From the NCBI RefSeq assembly GCF_028389875.1, contig NC_084666.1, positions 62,194,422-62,258,421 on the forward strand: DNA of 64,000 nucleotides, in the 5' to 3' direction. The notes under the pieces are model-generated. The model saw only the letters and a program-made list of their open reading frames with translations, was not told the origin of the DNA and did not search any database. The position numbers and the translations under genes were made by a program. Position 1 is the stretch's first letter. Every line of letters begins with the position of its first letter. Below, piece by piece: positions 63,592 through 64,000 of this stretch. The stretch is from Rhea pennata (taxonomy: Eukaryota > Chordata > Aves > Rheiformes > Rheidae).

Positions 63592-64000
63592 GTAAGAATT
63601 TTGATCTTTGAAGGATCTGCAGAGATTATAAAATAGATTGTAATTATGTAGTACCGTAAAATGACTATTCTGAAGTCATCCAAAATGTGATCAGGTTCTC
63701 TCAGTATTTTTTTGAACAGTGCAAAAACAGAGTTTTTACTTTATTTGGGGAATTTGATTTGCTGCTGAATGGAGCTAATGTTTTGAAGAGAAAAGCAGTA
63801 GAAGAGAACAAAATAGTGGCAGTTAGAGATTGGGGAACATCCACAAGGAGGAAAAGCAGAAAAGAGAGGCTTAAAATAGATACATGCCATTCCTAGTGAT
63901 GAGAACTAGGAGGAAGTAATCGTAAATTTAATGTTCAGTGAATTAACAGTAACAAGTCATGAATTCTATACTTCTTACCCAAGTTAACTTTGCTGTATAA

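Overview
This is a 64 kb piece of a bird nuclear chromosome. Intron-rich genes, a CpG-island promoter and an avian CR1-tailed SINE point to a bird. The SINE joins a tRNA-Ile-like head to a CR1 3' tail, a design I know from passerines (TguSINE1 type), so a songbird or other passerine is the best guess. I cannot name the species from sequence alone.

Layout. Positions 1-16.4 kb hold no recognisable protein-coding gene. This stretch carries the SINE, long A or A/GA tracts, one exon-like segment, a strong CTCF-type motif and an RFX-type motif. Positions 16.4-44.8 kb are LARP7 on the minus strand: 12 coding exons encoding 608 residues, plus a 5' untranslated exon in a CpG island. The large LARP7 intron at 28285-31497 carries the miR-302/367 cluster (302b, 302c, 302a, 302d, 367) on the plus strand, antisense to LARP7. 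A TATA-like box lies upstream of the cluster and an AATAAA lies just after miR-367. Positions 44.3-45.3 kb are a divergent CpG-island promoter. From 44.9 kb to the right edge runs ZGRF1 on the plus strand: 21 coding exons giving about 1,824 residues, cut off by the window edge after helicase motifs I and Ia.

Function. LARP7 stabilises the 7SK RNA that restrains P-TEFb. ZGRF1 is a DNA helicase of recombination repair. miR-302/367 is the early-embryo and pluripotency microRNA cluster. The head-to-head ZGRF1-LARP7 arrangement with miR-302/367 antisense in a LARP7 intron is also the human 4q25 arrangement, so this is conserved synteny. I found no new biological system. The items most worth a second look are the SINE, the compact pri-miR-302 architecture, and the long U tracts just after two 5' splice sites.

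Exon boundaries were set by hand from reading frame, GT/AG sites and remembered vertebrate homologues. All coding exons join with consistent phase and no frameshift or internal stop.
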